From the NCBI GenBank assembly GCA_045580165.1, contig JAZNNG010000019.1, forward strand, positions 1 through 64,000: DNA of 64,000 bases, read 5' to 3'. Source of the DNA: UBA4717 sp045580165. Lineage in GTDB: Bacteria > Bacillota > Clostridia > Oscillospirales > CAG-272. The notes below the pieces were generated by a model. The model ran no database searches. It worked only from the letters and a program-made list of their open reading frames with translations, and was not told the origin of the DNA. Of this stretch, positions 34,045 through 42,366 are shown piece by piece; positions within the stretch are counted from its first letter, which is position 1; each line of letters begins with the position of its first letter. Position numbers and translations under genes: made by a program.

Positions 34045-35025
34045 TTAATTCTCATCGAGCTTCTTGAGTCTGATATCCTTACCGTAAAAGCACATAACCG
34101 AAAATTCACCGAACAAACGCGAGGTTATGCGATCTGCATACCTCTCCCTCAAATCGTTCTGATTGAGATTTGTGTTGATTATCATCGGCTTTTCCGAGTT
34201 GATCCTTGAATTTATAAGATTATAGAGGCAGGACACCGTGAACTGGTTTGAAAACTCAGTACCAAGATCGTCAATAATAAGAAGGTCGCATTCAAAATAC
34301 TTTTCGGTAAGACTCTCCTGCTTATCCGAGTAGCTTCTTGAAAACTTCTCGGTTTCAAAATCGGCAAACAAGTCTTGCGCCGTAGTATAAACCACATCAA
34401 ATCCGTTGTCGATAACCACCTTTGCGACAGAGGTCGACAAATGGGTTTTACCGAGTCCCGTTGTTCCGAAAAAGAGGAGGTTTTCGCTCGTTTTGGAATT
34501 AAAGCTCTCGGCGTAAGACTTACAGTCGTCGAGAACCTCCTTCATATTGTCGCGCTCTTTACCTTTCTCGTAATACTTGAGTTCAAAGTTATCAAAGCAC
34601 TGCTTATCGATAAGCTTGCCAATTCCCGAGGTCTTATAGGTTTCGAGTGCAAGCGCACGTTTCATACATACGCACATTTTACCATTATCGTCAAAGCCCT
34701 CGTCCTTGCATAATTCGCAATCGTATTTTACGTCGAGATAATCAGCCGGATAGCCGTAGGTCTCGAGAAATTTCGCTCTGAACATAAGGCTCTCGTCATA
34801 TTCCTTTTCGATTTCGGCAATTCGTTTTTCAAGATCTATTCCCTTTTCAAAGGAAGCATAGAAAATACGAATGCCCGCTTCGTTTATGGCGAGATTAAGC
34901 TGCTTTAATTCGGGATGCTTTCTCTCGAGCGTTTTTACACGCAATTCAAGGCTTTCGACAGCATTCCTTCTTTTTTCTGCAAATTCAGCCTTGATCTTTC
35001 TGTAATTTTCTCTGCTATATCCCAT
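34045..35025 (-). CDS. dnaI: DnaI/DnaC-like helicase loader ATPase
   Basis: A 326-aa AAA+ ATPase that loads the replicative helicase. A helical N-terminus is followed by a cysteine cluster (CELCKDEG and CVCM, about 101-120) resembling the zinc-binding domain of DnaI. The ATPase has Walker A GTTGLGKTH, Walker B LLIIDDLGTE, and sensor motif IINTNLN. It is separated by one base from the DnaD-like gene, the usual primosome pair. Confidence 0.9.
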   Translation of the reverse strand: MGYSRENYRKIKAEFAEKRRNAVESLELRVKTLERKHPELKQLNLAINEAGIRIFYASFEKGIDLEKRIAEIEKEYDESLMFRAKFLETYGYPADYLDVKYDCELCKDEGFDDNGKMCVCMKRALALETYKTSGIGKLIDKQCFDNFELKYYEKGKERDNMKEVLDDCKSYAESFNSKTSENLLFFGTTGLGKTHLSTSVAKVVIDNGFDVVYTTAQDLFADFETEKFSRSYSDKQESLTEKYFECDLLIIDDLGTEFSNQFTVSCLYNLINSRINSEKPMIINTNLNQNDLRERYADRITSRLFGEFSVMCFYGKDIRLKKLDEN

Positions 35026-35026
35026 A

Positions 35027-36007
35027 CTATTTTTCCTCTGCGTTCTTAGCGTTGCGCTTTCTCTTAGTCTTCTCTACCGCTTTTGAGAAGAAATCGTCTG
35101 TGTCAAAGCCCGTGCCGCTTTCCTTTTGACTCTTTTTATATTGGCTCAGCATTTCGTCAACGTCTTTTGCAGTTTTATAACCTTTATTGAACCAAGCGTC
35201 AAGTATTGCACCCATATATGGAAAGAAAGAGCCCTTAACACCCCTGTCGGCGGCAATATCGTAAGCTTTCTTTATGATCTCAAGATTGTAAGAAAATTCC
35301 TCGAGCCATTTTTTAAGAAGTGTTGATTCTTTAGGCGAGAGGTCTCTGTCCGCGCACCCCATCATTCTGCGCACCTTGACCGACTCCTCGTGACACTTCT
35401 CTTTGTTCTCTATGTACTTTGCGAGCTTATCTACGGTGTCGATTCCCTCGTCGTAGAGGGCACATACAGATTTTTCAATATATCTGAGCGACTTTTTTTC
35501 CATTCCCGCACAGTAAGCCACAAACATAATTATGTATTCACCCGAAAGCGAAAGCCTGTCAGCCATGCCTACTATCACGGATACGTCCGACGGAGAAAAT
35601 ATCTTTCCGAGTATTTGCTGACACTCGTCGATTACATCCTTAAGCTCGGATATCTGAGAGATCTTATCTGCCATCTCGCTTTGAGTGTAATCAGGCAGTT
35701 TTTCTTCAAGCTTGTTAGAAGCTTGGACTTCCTGCTTAACGCCATCAGTCTTCTTTGCTCCCTTGCTCATCTTAAGTACCTTTGCTCCGCGCCAGAAAGC
35801 AACTGCGCTTTCAAATTCACCACTATCAAGTCCGAGTACTTCTATAATTATGTCCTTACACTCGTCTGTATCAATGATTCTGCCGTCTGCACAGGCACAT
35901 AAAAGCGTCAACACCTTTACGTCATTTTCCGAAGCTCCGTCTATGCTCCGCAAAAGCTCCTTGAACGGCAGAAACTTTTCGTCCTTATTGATAATTTCAA
36001 TTTTCAC
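35027..36007 (-). CDS. DnaD/DnaB-like primosomal protein
   Basis: About 326 aa. The C-terminal half holds the DnaD (DnaB_2) helical domain: LSPKESTLLKKWLEEF and FFPYMGAILDAWFNKG at about 240-300. The N-terminal part resembles a winged-helix. DnaD-type proteins remodel the origin and recruit DnaI and helicase. The frame extends to a TTG at 36034; I favour GTG at 36007, which has AGGGTG at normal spacing. The C-terminus is lysine-rich. It is next to dnaI. Confidence 0.85.
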   Translation of the reverse strand: MKIEIINKDEKFLPFKELLRSIDGASENDVKVLTLLCACADGRIIDTDECKDIIIEVLGLDSGEFESAVAFWRGAKVLKMSKGAKKTDGVKQEVQASNKLEEKLPDYTQSEMADKISQISELKDVIDECQQILGKIFSPSDVSVIVGMADRLSLSGEYIIMFVAYCAGMEKKSLRYIEKSVCALYDEGIDTVDKLAKYIENKEKCHEESVKVRRMMGCADRDLSPKESTLLKKWLEEFSYNLEIIKKAYDIAADRGVKGSFFPYMGAILDAWFNKGYKTAKDVDEMLSQYKKSQKESGTGFDTDDFFSKAVEKTKRKRNAKNAEEK

Positions 36008-36034
36008 AACGTCACCCTGCCGCAATTCCGGCAA

Positions 36035-36712
36035 TCAATCCTCTACGTATTCGTTAGTCACCTTGTAACACAAGGTCATAAGTGAGTCGCCGAGATGCAC
36101 GTTCTCCGTAACAACTCCATACTTGCTTGTATCAAGCTCACTGCTTGTAAAATTCCATATCCCCTTAATACCGTACCTTGAGAGCTTATCTGCGGTTTCG
36201 GGCGCGGCATCACGCGGAATAGTTATAATTGCTATATCGACTTTATTTTCGCGGACGTACGCCTCTGCATCTTCCATTGAATATACGGGATGTCCATATT
36301 TTTCTTTACCTATAAGATCGGGATTTATATCGAACAACGCAAGGAGTCTGATTCCTCTGCGCTCAAATATCGGGCTCGATGCAAGTGCTGATCCGAGGTT
36401 TCCTGCGCCGATAATAATTGCGCTAAGGTCACTGCTCACGCCAAGCAGCTCGCCTATCTTGGTGTAAAGATGCTTTACGTTATATCCATATCCCTGCTGA
36501 CCAAATCCGCCGAAGCAGTTGAAATCCTGCCTTATCTGTGAGGCGGTCACGTTCATCATTCTTGAAAGCTCGCCTGAGGACACTCTGCGTATATCGTCGG
36601 TCAAAAGCTGTCTTAGATATCTGAAATATCTGGGAAGACGCTTTATTACCGCGGGAGACACCTGAGTCTGCTCATTCTTTGAATTTTTTAAGTTATCGTT
36701 ATTATGAGACAT
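36035..36712 (-). CDS. rex: Redox-sensing transcriptional repressor Rex
   Basis: A 225-aa NADH/NAD+-responsive repressor. A winged helix (VIKRLPRYFRYLRQL to SQIRQDFNCFGGFGQQGYGY, about 21-80) is followed by a Rossmann domain with GAGNLGSAL (about 100-108). It controls fermentation and respiration genes in Gram-positive bacteria. It follows tsaD by 23 nt inside the galU operon. No convincing Rex operator was found in front of this operon. Confidence 0.96.
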   Translation of the reverse strand: MSHNNDNLKNSKNEQTQVSPAVIKRLPRYFRYLRQLLTDDIRRVSSGELSRMMNVTASQIRQDFNCFGGFGQQGYGYNVKHLYTKIGELLGVSSDLSAIIIGAGNLGSALASSPIFERRGIRLLALFDINPDLIGKEKYGHPVYSMEDAEAYVRENKVDIAIITIPRDAAPETADKLSRYGIKGIWNFTSSELDTSKYGVVTENVHLGDSLMTLCYKVTNEYVED

Positions 36713-36735
36713 CTTTCCTTACTTCCTTAACTGAA

Positions 36736-37752
36736 TTAAAAGCTTGACGTTCCGGTTGCATAAGCATTGAGGTCAAGCTCTGAGCGAACACCGTTCAGAT
36801 ATTCGTAATAGCATTGAGCGCCTATCATAGCGGCGTTGTCTCCGCAAAGCTTGAGCTCGGGCATGCATAATTTGATATTTTTACGCTTAGCCATTTTCTC
36901 GAGTGCTGAGCGCAAATGCGAATTCGCAGTAACCCCGCCAGCTACAACAAGAGTTTTGTAACCCGTTTTATCAATAGCAAGCTCAAGCTTCTTTACGACC
37001 GACTCAACCGCGCATTTTGTAAAGGAAGCGGCTACATCGGGTTTGGAAATATCAATACCCTTTTGGCTTGCGGTATTCATATAGTTTATAACAGCCGTCT
37101 TAAGCCCACTGAAAGAGAAATCAAGCGTATCATCGTTAATAGCGGCAGACGGAAGCTTTATTGCGTCGGGATTACCGTTTACGGCAAGCTTGTCCATCTC
37201 GGCACCACAGGGATAAGAAAGACCGAGAAGCCTTCCAACCTTATCAAACGCCTCACCGATCGCGTCGTCTCTCGTGTGTCCTACGGTTTTATATTCCGTA
37301 TAATTGCTCACGTCAATAAGAGAGGTATGACCTCCCGACGCAACAAGCGCACAGAACGGAGGCTTGAGCTCGGTGTGAGTGAAATAATTCGCCGCAACAT
37401 GACCCTTGATATGGTTTACCTCGACAAGCGGGATATTGTTTGAATAAGCAAGTGATTTTGCAAAGTTGACACCGACAAGCAAGGCGCCGATAAGACCGGG
37501 GGTATTCGTAACGCCGATAACGTCTATATCGCTTAGGCTCACTCCGGCGGTCTCAAGAGCCTCATACGTTATTTTACTTATCGCTTCGCTATGCGCTCTT
37601 GATGCAATTTCGGGCACTACCCCACCGTAAAGCCTGTGCGTATCTATTTGCGATGCAATTATATTCGAACGTATGCGACGCACACCGTCGCCCATCTCGA
37701 CGACGGACGCGCTTGTTTCATCGCACGACGATTCAAACGACAGAATAAGCAT
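36736..37752 (-). CDS. tsaD: tRNA N6-threonylcarbamoyladenosine transferase TsaD
   Basis: Catalytic subunit for t6A modification of tRNAs decoding ANN codons. The 338-aa protein has the Kae1/ASKHA fold with the FESSCDETSA start, metal-binding histidines in VNHIKGHV, and the phosphate loop SGGHTSL. It is adjacent to rimI; tsaB and tsaE, often nearby, are not visible in the window. Confidence 0.96.
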   Translation of the reverse strand: MLILSFESSCDETSASVVEMGDGVRRIRSNIIASQIDTHRLYGGVVPEIASRAHSEAISKITYEALETAGVSLSDIDVIGVTNTPGLIGALLVGVNFAKSLAYSNNIPLVEVNHIKGHVAANYFTHTELKPPFCALVASGGHTSLIDVSNYTEYKTVGHTRDDAIGEAFDKVGRLLGLSYPCGAEMDKLAVNGNPDAIKLPSAAINDDTLDFSFSGLKTAVINYMNTASQKGIDISKPDVAASFTKCAVESVVKKLELAIDKTGYKTLVVAGGVTANSHLRSALEKMAKRKNIKLCMPELKLCGDNAAMIGAQCYYEYLNGVRSELDLNAYATGTSSF

Positions 37753-37766
37753 AATTTCTCCAATTG

Positions 37767-38237
37767 TTATAACTCACACGACATAAGGACTGCGTCCTCC
37801 CGTGGATTACTGTAATAATTCTTCCTTTTACCGTATTCAATAAATCCGTTCTTACAATATAGCGACTTAGCGCCGACGTTAGACTCTCTTACCTCAAGAA
37901 ACGCCCTTGAGCAAAGTCTTGTCTTAGCAAGCCCGAATATTTCAGCAACAAGCATATTGCCTATGTGCTTGCGTCTGAACTCAGGTGAAACGGCAATATT
38001 GGCAATTTCACACTCACCGTCCATTACGGTCGGCGTGCCGTCTATTATGTAGGCGTTAATAAATCCGCATATTACGCCATCGTCAGTTGCAACAAGTGTA
38101 ACTCCGCTTGATGATAGGATATGTGAAACAAACATAGCCTCTGTCCACGGGTCAGTGAAAGAAATTCTTTCTATTTCAACAAGGTCTGCTACGTCGTTCA
38201 AGACGGCAGGTCTGACGCTGATTTCGATATTTTTCAT
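37767..38237 (-). CDS. rimI: Ribosomal protein alanine N-acetyltransferase RimI-like
   Basis: A GNAT acetyltransferase of 156 aa. It has the VRPAVLNDVADLVEIE start, IANIAVSPEFRRKHIGNML with the acetyl-CoA pyrophosphate loop RRKHIG, and a FLEVRESNVGAKSLYCKNGF C-terminal core. RimI acetylates the N-terminus of S18. It overlaps the LMW phosphatase gene by 4 nt and precedes tsaD, a common rimI-tsaD pairing. Confidence 0.92.
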   Translation of the reverse strand: MKNIEISVRPAVLNDVADLVEIERISFTDPWTEAMFVSHILSSSGVTLVATDDGVICGFINAYIIDGTPTVMDGECEIANIAVSPEFRRKHIGNMLVAEIFGLAKTRLCSRAFLEVRESNVGAKSLYCKNGFIEYGKRKNYYSNPREDAVLMSCEL

Positions 38238-38716
38238 AAGAGCTCCGCAAAAAATTCATCTGTGATAGCTTTTTTGATTTGTTCGAAGCACTCACGATAG
38301 GTTTCGAGATAACCGCCGAACGGATCACCTATTTCAGTATCGAGAGCTTTGATCTTACTTGCGTATTCGGGAAAAGACATAATGAGCCTCATCGCATGAG
38401 CCTCGGTCATTCCGACTATTAAATCGGCATTTTTGCACAATTCTCCGTCAATTTGCACCGACTCCCTCGAAAATTCTTCGTTAACAAGCCCTTCCTCAAT
38501 CAAAACCGTTTTTGCGTGCTGCGAAATATTCGCGCCGCTTGCAAAAAGTCCTGCAGAGCTTGCCGTTGAATTAATGCCGTACTGTGATGCGAGTGTGTTA
38601 TAAATCACCTCTGCAATAGGGCTTCTGCAGGTGTTGCCGGTACATACAAACAAAATCTTATACTCCGGGAGCTTTCCGTCTACAATTAACTTCTCAACCG
38701 TTTCGGTAGTGTTCAT
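38234..38716 (-). CDS. Low molecular weight protein-tyrosine/arginine phosphatase
   Basis: A 160-aa phosphatase with the P-loop CTGNTCRS (near residue 25) and the general acid Asp in IGDPFGG. The TCR and TG residues of the loop resemble YwlE-type arginine phosphatases as well as tyrosine phosphatases. The start ATG at 38716 has GGAGG at 5 nt; the longer frame to 38803 runs into the next gene. It is coupled with rimI. Its target is not known. Confidence 0.9.
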   Translation of the reverse strand: MNTTETVEKLIVDGKLPEYKILFVCTGNTCRSPIAEVIYNTLASQYGINSTASSAGLFASGANISQHAKTVLIEEGLVNEEFSRESVQIDGELCKNADLIVGMTEAHAMRLIMSFPEYASKIKALDTEIGDPFGGYLETYRECFEQIKKAITDEFFAELL

Positions 38717-38729
38717 AAAAGCCTCCGAA

Positions 38730-39224
38730 TCAGTATCCGAACTTACCCGAAAGACTGTCATCGTCCTCGATCCAGTCATTGACGTCCACGATTCTGTATT
38801 CATCCTCGGTATCTCTTATAACGACAGTTTCGATGCCTGCATTTATAACCAGCTTCTTGCACATCATACAAGACGAGGTTCCGGGAACGAGTCCGCCCTC
38901 TTTTGCATCAATGCAGGCAAGATACAGTGTTGAGCCAAGCATCTGGTCGCGAGGCGCGGCGATAATGGCATTAGCCTCAGCGTGAACCGAGCGACAAAGC
39001 TCGTAGCGCTCTCCGCGAGGTATCTTAAGCTCGTCTCTCATACACATACAAAGGTCGCTGCAGTTCTTTCTTCCTCTGGGTGCGCCGTTATAGCCTGTTG
39101 CTATGATAGTGTCATTTTTTACGATTATGGAGCCAAATGCCTTTCTGAGGCAGGTGCTTCTCTCCGCAACCGTCTGTGCTATATCAAGATAGTAATTGTG
39201 CTTGCTTACACGATCCTTATTCAT
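38730..39224 (-). CDS. Deoxycytidylate (dCMP) deaminase family protein
   Basis: A 164-aa zinc-dependent deaminase that makes dUMP from dCMP for thymidylate synthesis. It has the catalytic HAE in SVHAEANAI, the second zinc motif in TSSCMMCKKLV, and the N-terminal GSIIVKNDTIIATGYNG segment typical of ComEB-type enzymes. It lies in the galU operon, 17 nt after galU. Confidence 0.93.
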   Translation of the reverse strand: MNKDRVSKHNYYLDIAQTVAERSTCLRKAFGSIIVKNDTIIATGYNGAPRGRKNCSDLCMCMRDELKIPRGERYELCRSVHAEANAIIAAPRDQMLGSTLYLACIDAKEGGLVPGTSSCMMCKKLVINAGIETVVIRDTEDEYRIVDVNDWIEDDDSLSGKFGY

Positions 39225-39241
39225 AAATACGCCCTCTCATA

Positions 39242-40111
39242 TTACAAATTCTTAACAAAATCAATAAGAAATTCTTTGAATTCATTGCCAACCTCAGGAC
39301 TTAGAACACCGCGCTTAACGTTTGCCATCAAAAATCCGAGCTTTGCGCCCATATCAAACCGTTCTCCCTCAAAATCAACGGCAGTCATACCGCCGTTTCT
39401 TGAAAGCACCTTCATTGCATCGGTAAGCTGGATCTCTCCGCCGGCTCCGGGAGGAGTAACTTCAAGTATATCGAAAATGTCGGGAGTAAGTAAAACGCGA
39501 CCGAGAATAGAGAGATTCGTAAATTTTTCTTCAAGCTTCGGCTTTTCTATCATATCGGTCACGTTGTAGTAATTATCAGAAAGAAGCTCTGCCTTGAGTG
39601 AACAATATTTCACCACAAGCTCGTCGCTCACCTCCTTAACTCCAACTGCGGGCTTTCCGTACTTTTCATAAGCTACCCTTAACTGATCGCAAACGGGAGT
39701 TTCGGAAAAGATTATATCGTCACCGTAAAGAACGTAGAACGGCTCGTCTCCGACAAATTGTTTAGCTCTGAGCACCGCGTGTCCGAGGCCCTTTGTTTCC
39801 TTTTGTCTTAAAAAGTAAATGTTTGCCATATCTGCAATACGTCTGAGCTCAAGCGCTTTTTCTTCCTTGTCGGATGAAATAAGCTTTTGCTCGTATTCAA
39901 CGGAATAATCAAAATAATTCTCAATTGCATCCTTTTCTCTGTTTGTAATTATAAGGATATCCGTTACACCCGATTTTACAGCCTCCTCTACGAGATACGA
40001 TATAGCAGGTCTGTCAACTATTGGAAGCATTTCCTTAGGGACAGCTCTCGCTATCGGAAGCATACGGGTACCGAGTCCCGCTGCGGGTATTATTGCTTTG
40101 GTTATCTTCAT
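39242..40111 (-). CDS. galU: UTP--glucose-1-phosphate uridylyltransferase
   Basis: Makes UDP-glucose for glycolipid, teichoic acid or polysaccharide synthesis. The 289-aa protein has the nucleotide-binding signature AAGLGTRMLPIARAVPKEML, VEEAVKSGVTDI, and the VLYGDDI motif. It heads a nine-gene minus-strand operon behind a promoter at 40147-40175. Confidence 0.96.
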   Translation of the reverse strand: MKITKAIIPAAGLGTRMLPIARAVPKEMLPIVDRPAISYLVEEAVKSGVTDILIITNREKDAIENYFDYSVEYEQKLISSDKEEKALELRRIADMANIYFLRQKETKGLGHAVLRAKQFVGDEPFYVLYGDDIIFSETPVCDQLRVAYEKYGKPAVGVKEVSDELVVKYCSLKAELLSDNYYNVTDMIEKPKLEEKFTNLSILGRVLLTPDIFDILEVTPPGAGGEIQLTDAMKVLSRNGGMTAVDFEGERFDMGAKLGFLMANVKRGVLSPEVGNEFKEFLIDFVKNL

Positions 40112-40146
40112 TGGCTATCACACCTCGCAAACAATATTATTTATTA

Positions 40147-40175
40147 ATTATATATTATTTTAGCAAATAAATCAA
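40147..40175 (-). promoter_or_regulatory. Promoter of the galU operon
   Basis: On the minus strand -35 TTGATT (40170-40175) and -10 TATAAT (40147-40152) are 17 bp apart, about 35 bp before the galU start. Confidence 0.65.
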
Positions 40176-40255
40176 TAGGTTTTGAACTTTTTAATGTTTT
40201 TGTCAAACTTTTTTGCATATTACCGTTAAATCGCTATTAAAGTTCACGATAGTTC

Positions 40256-40284
40256 TTGATATTGTCGTTCAAAGGTGATATAAT
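40256..40284 (+). promoter_or_regulatory. Promoter of the rluD-like/wal operon
   Basis: -35 TTGATA (40256-40261) and -10 TATAAT (40279-40284) are 17 bp apart with a TGA extended element. Divergent from the galU promoter. Confidence 0.7.
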
Positions 40285-40313
40285 AATTTTGATTAACTAT
40301 ACGGAGAGAGGCT

Positions 40314-41249
40314 ATGCAATTTAAAATCGACAGCACTTTGGACGGAATTGCCGTTAAGGATTTTTTATACAACACCCTTTCCTTTTCTTCGAATATGGTT
40401 AAGCGTTTGAAGGCTTTGGCAAACGGAATTTCTGTTAACGGCTCACAAGTTACGGTCAGATACGTACTCCGCACAGGTGATGTGCTTGTGTTGCAAACAG
40501 AAGATTTTGACAACTCCGAAAGTATAGAGCCCGTGAAGCTCCCGCTTGACATTATATACGAGGACGATTACGTTATCGCCATTAACAAGCCGGCAGGTAT
40601 GCCGACTCATCCGTCGCACAACCATCGTTTGGATACACTTGCAAACGCACTTGCCTATTACTATTCCGAAGCTCATAGACCGTTCGTCTTTCGCGCTATT
40701 AACAGACTTGATGCTGATACAAGCGGAATAGTTCTTATAGCTAAAGACAAGAATTCAGCATTCAAGCTCGCTCGGTTCATGGCTGAGGGTAAAATACATA
40801 AAAAATACGCCGCTTTGCTTCACGGCACGGTTACAAAAAGCGGAGAGATAGAGCTTCCCATAAGGCGAAGCAGTACGAGTACGATGCTTCGTGTAGTTGA
40901 CCAATGTCCCGATTCCGGTGCAAAATATGCATTGACCAAATACGAGGTATTACATAATTTCGACGGATATACACTCGTTTCCGCCTCTCCCGTAACAGGA
41001 AGAACTCATCAACTGAGAGTTCACTTTTCAACGTTAGGTAATCCGATATGCGGTGACGGACTTTACGGTATTACGAGTGACGGATCAGACTTTCCAAGGC
41101 TTGCACTACACGCATATATTATGTCATTTCCGCACCAAAGCGGAAATATTCTCACACTTGTCGCACCAATACCCGATAATACAGACCCGCGTTTTTGCGG
41201 CGACGTAATCAAACACATAATCGAAAGGTCACACGATGACAAACAATAA
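40314..41249 (+). CDS. RluA-family 23S rRNA pseudouridine synthase (RluD-like)
   Basis: A 311-aa pseudouridine synthase. The N-terminal S4-like domain (1-60) is followed by the catalytic domain with INRLDADTSG, where the Asp is the nucleophile, GRTHQLRVHF, and INKPAGMPTHP. RluA, RluC and RluD types cannot be told apart with certainty by eye. ATG at 40314 has GGAGAGAGG. It overlaps the DUF3810 gene by 14 nt. Confidence 0.93.
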   Translation: MQFKIDSTLDGIAVKDFLYNTLSFSSNMVKRLKALANGISVNGSQVTVRYVLRTGDVLVLQTEDFDNSESIEPVKLPLDIIYEDDYVIAINKPAGMPTHPSHNHRLDTLANALAYYYSEAHRPFVFRAINRLDADTSGIVLIAKDKNSAFKLARFMAEGKIHKKYAALLHGTVTKSGEIELPIRRSSTSTMLRVVDQCPDSGAKYALTKYEVLHNFDGYTLVSASPVTGRTHQLRVHFSTLGNPICGDGLYGITSDGSDFPRLALHAYIMSFPHQSGNILTLVAPIPDNTDPRFCGDVIKHIIERSHDDKQ

Positions 41250-42366
41250 CCTGATTGCAAAAAAAACCAAAATAAAACTTCCGCAAACGAAATACGTCGT
41301 ATTGCTTATAATATTTGCAGCATCTCTCGCGCTTCACATAATTACAAGACATTCAACGCGCATTTCCGACGCCTTCAATTTCGGTTTTTCAAATTTTATT
41401 CGCGGTTTACTGGCGGGAATTACGTCAATAATTCCGATATCCATCGGCGAAACCGTAGTGATATTCCTTCCTTTGTTTATAATCATTCTGATCGTTTCAG
41501 TATTTTTAATGCCCATCTCAGATACAGTCTTTGACAAGGTTACGTTCAGACTTTTAACACTCGTCGTGGCACTATACGCGCTTTTTGCGTTTTCACTTGC
41601 TCCTGCGTACGGCTCGTCGAAGGCAGATGCCCTGTTCGGTGTAAACGCTGATCCGTTATCTGCCGACGAACTGAGTTCTGCGGCAATTATACTCGCTAAT
41701 GAGACCAATACTCTTGCAGATGAAATCAACTTCAATTACGGCTCTTTTTCCAAAATGGAATACGATTTTGACGTGTTGACCGAAAAGCTTTTGGAAGCCT
41801 ATGATTCACTTGAGGAAAAGTACGACTTTATAGGCAACTTCAAATCCCGTCTTAAACCAATCGCTTTAAGCGAGGCAATGACCTATACCCATATTTCCGG
41901 TGTATACACCTACTACACGGGCGAGTCTAATATAAATACTAATTTCCCCGACTACACCATCCCCTTTACCGCGGCGCACGAAATGGCGCACCAAAGAGGA
42001 TTTGCCAGAGAAAACGAAGCAAATTTCGTTGCCTTTCTCGTATGTATGGAATCAAACGATCCGTATATAAGATACAGCGGTTACCTTAATATGTTCGAGT
42101 ACGTATCGAGCCCACTGTATTCTGCCTCATCTAACCTTTATTATGAAGCTTTGCATTCACTTGATATACGAGTCAAATGCGAGCTTGCTGAATACGGCGA
42201 GTTTTTCAACCAGTACAGGGACAGTACCGCAAGCAAGGTCTCGGGCACCATTAACGACACTTATCTTAAAAGCCAAGGCGTAGAGGAAGGTGAAAAGAGC
42301 TACGGTCTTGTCGTCGACCTCGCCGTCAACTATATTCTCGATAATTTTAATCAAGGAGGTGCTTGA
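41236..42366 (+). CDS. DUF3810 membrane protein with HExxH metallopeptidase-like motif
   Basis: A 376-aa protein of the DUF3810 family. Three hydrophobic segments occupy about 19-120 (TM near 20-36, 70-95 and 100-125), followed by a large domain with the zinc-peptidase-like sequence AAHEMAHQRGFARENEANF at about 245-265, where HEMAH and the downstream Glu fit a gluzincin site. The function is not established. It is overlapped by rluD-like and is followed directly by the deacetylase-like gene. Proximity to walRK and murA suggests a cell-envelope role, which is inference. Confidence 0.85.
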   Translation: MTNNNLIAKKTKIKLPQTKYVVLLIIFAASLALHIITRHSTRISDAFNFGFSNFIRGLLAGITSIIPISIGETVVIFLPLFIIILIVSVFLMPISDTVFDKVTFRLLTLVVALYALFAFSLAPAYGSSKADALFGVNADPLSADELSSAAIILANETNTLADEINFNYGSFSKMEYDFDVLTEKLLEAYDSLEEKYDFIGNFKSRLKPIALSEAMTYTHISGVYTYYTGESNINTNFPDYTIPFTAAHEMAHQRGFARENEANFVAFLVCMESNDPYIRYSGYLNMFEYVSSPLYSASSNLYYEALHSLDIRVKCELAEYGEFFNQYRDSTASKVSGTINDTYLKSQGVEEGEKSYGLVVDLAVNYILDNFNQGGA

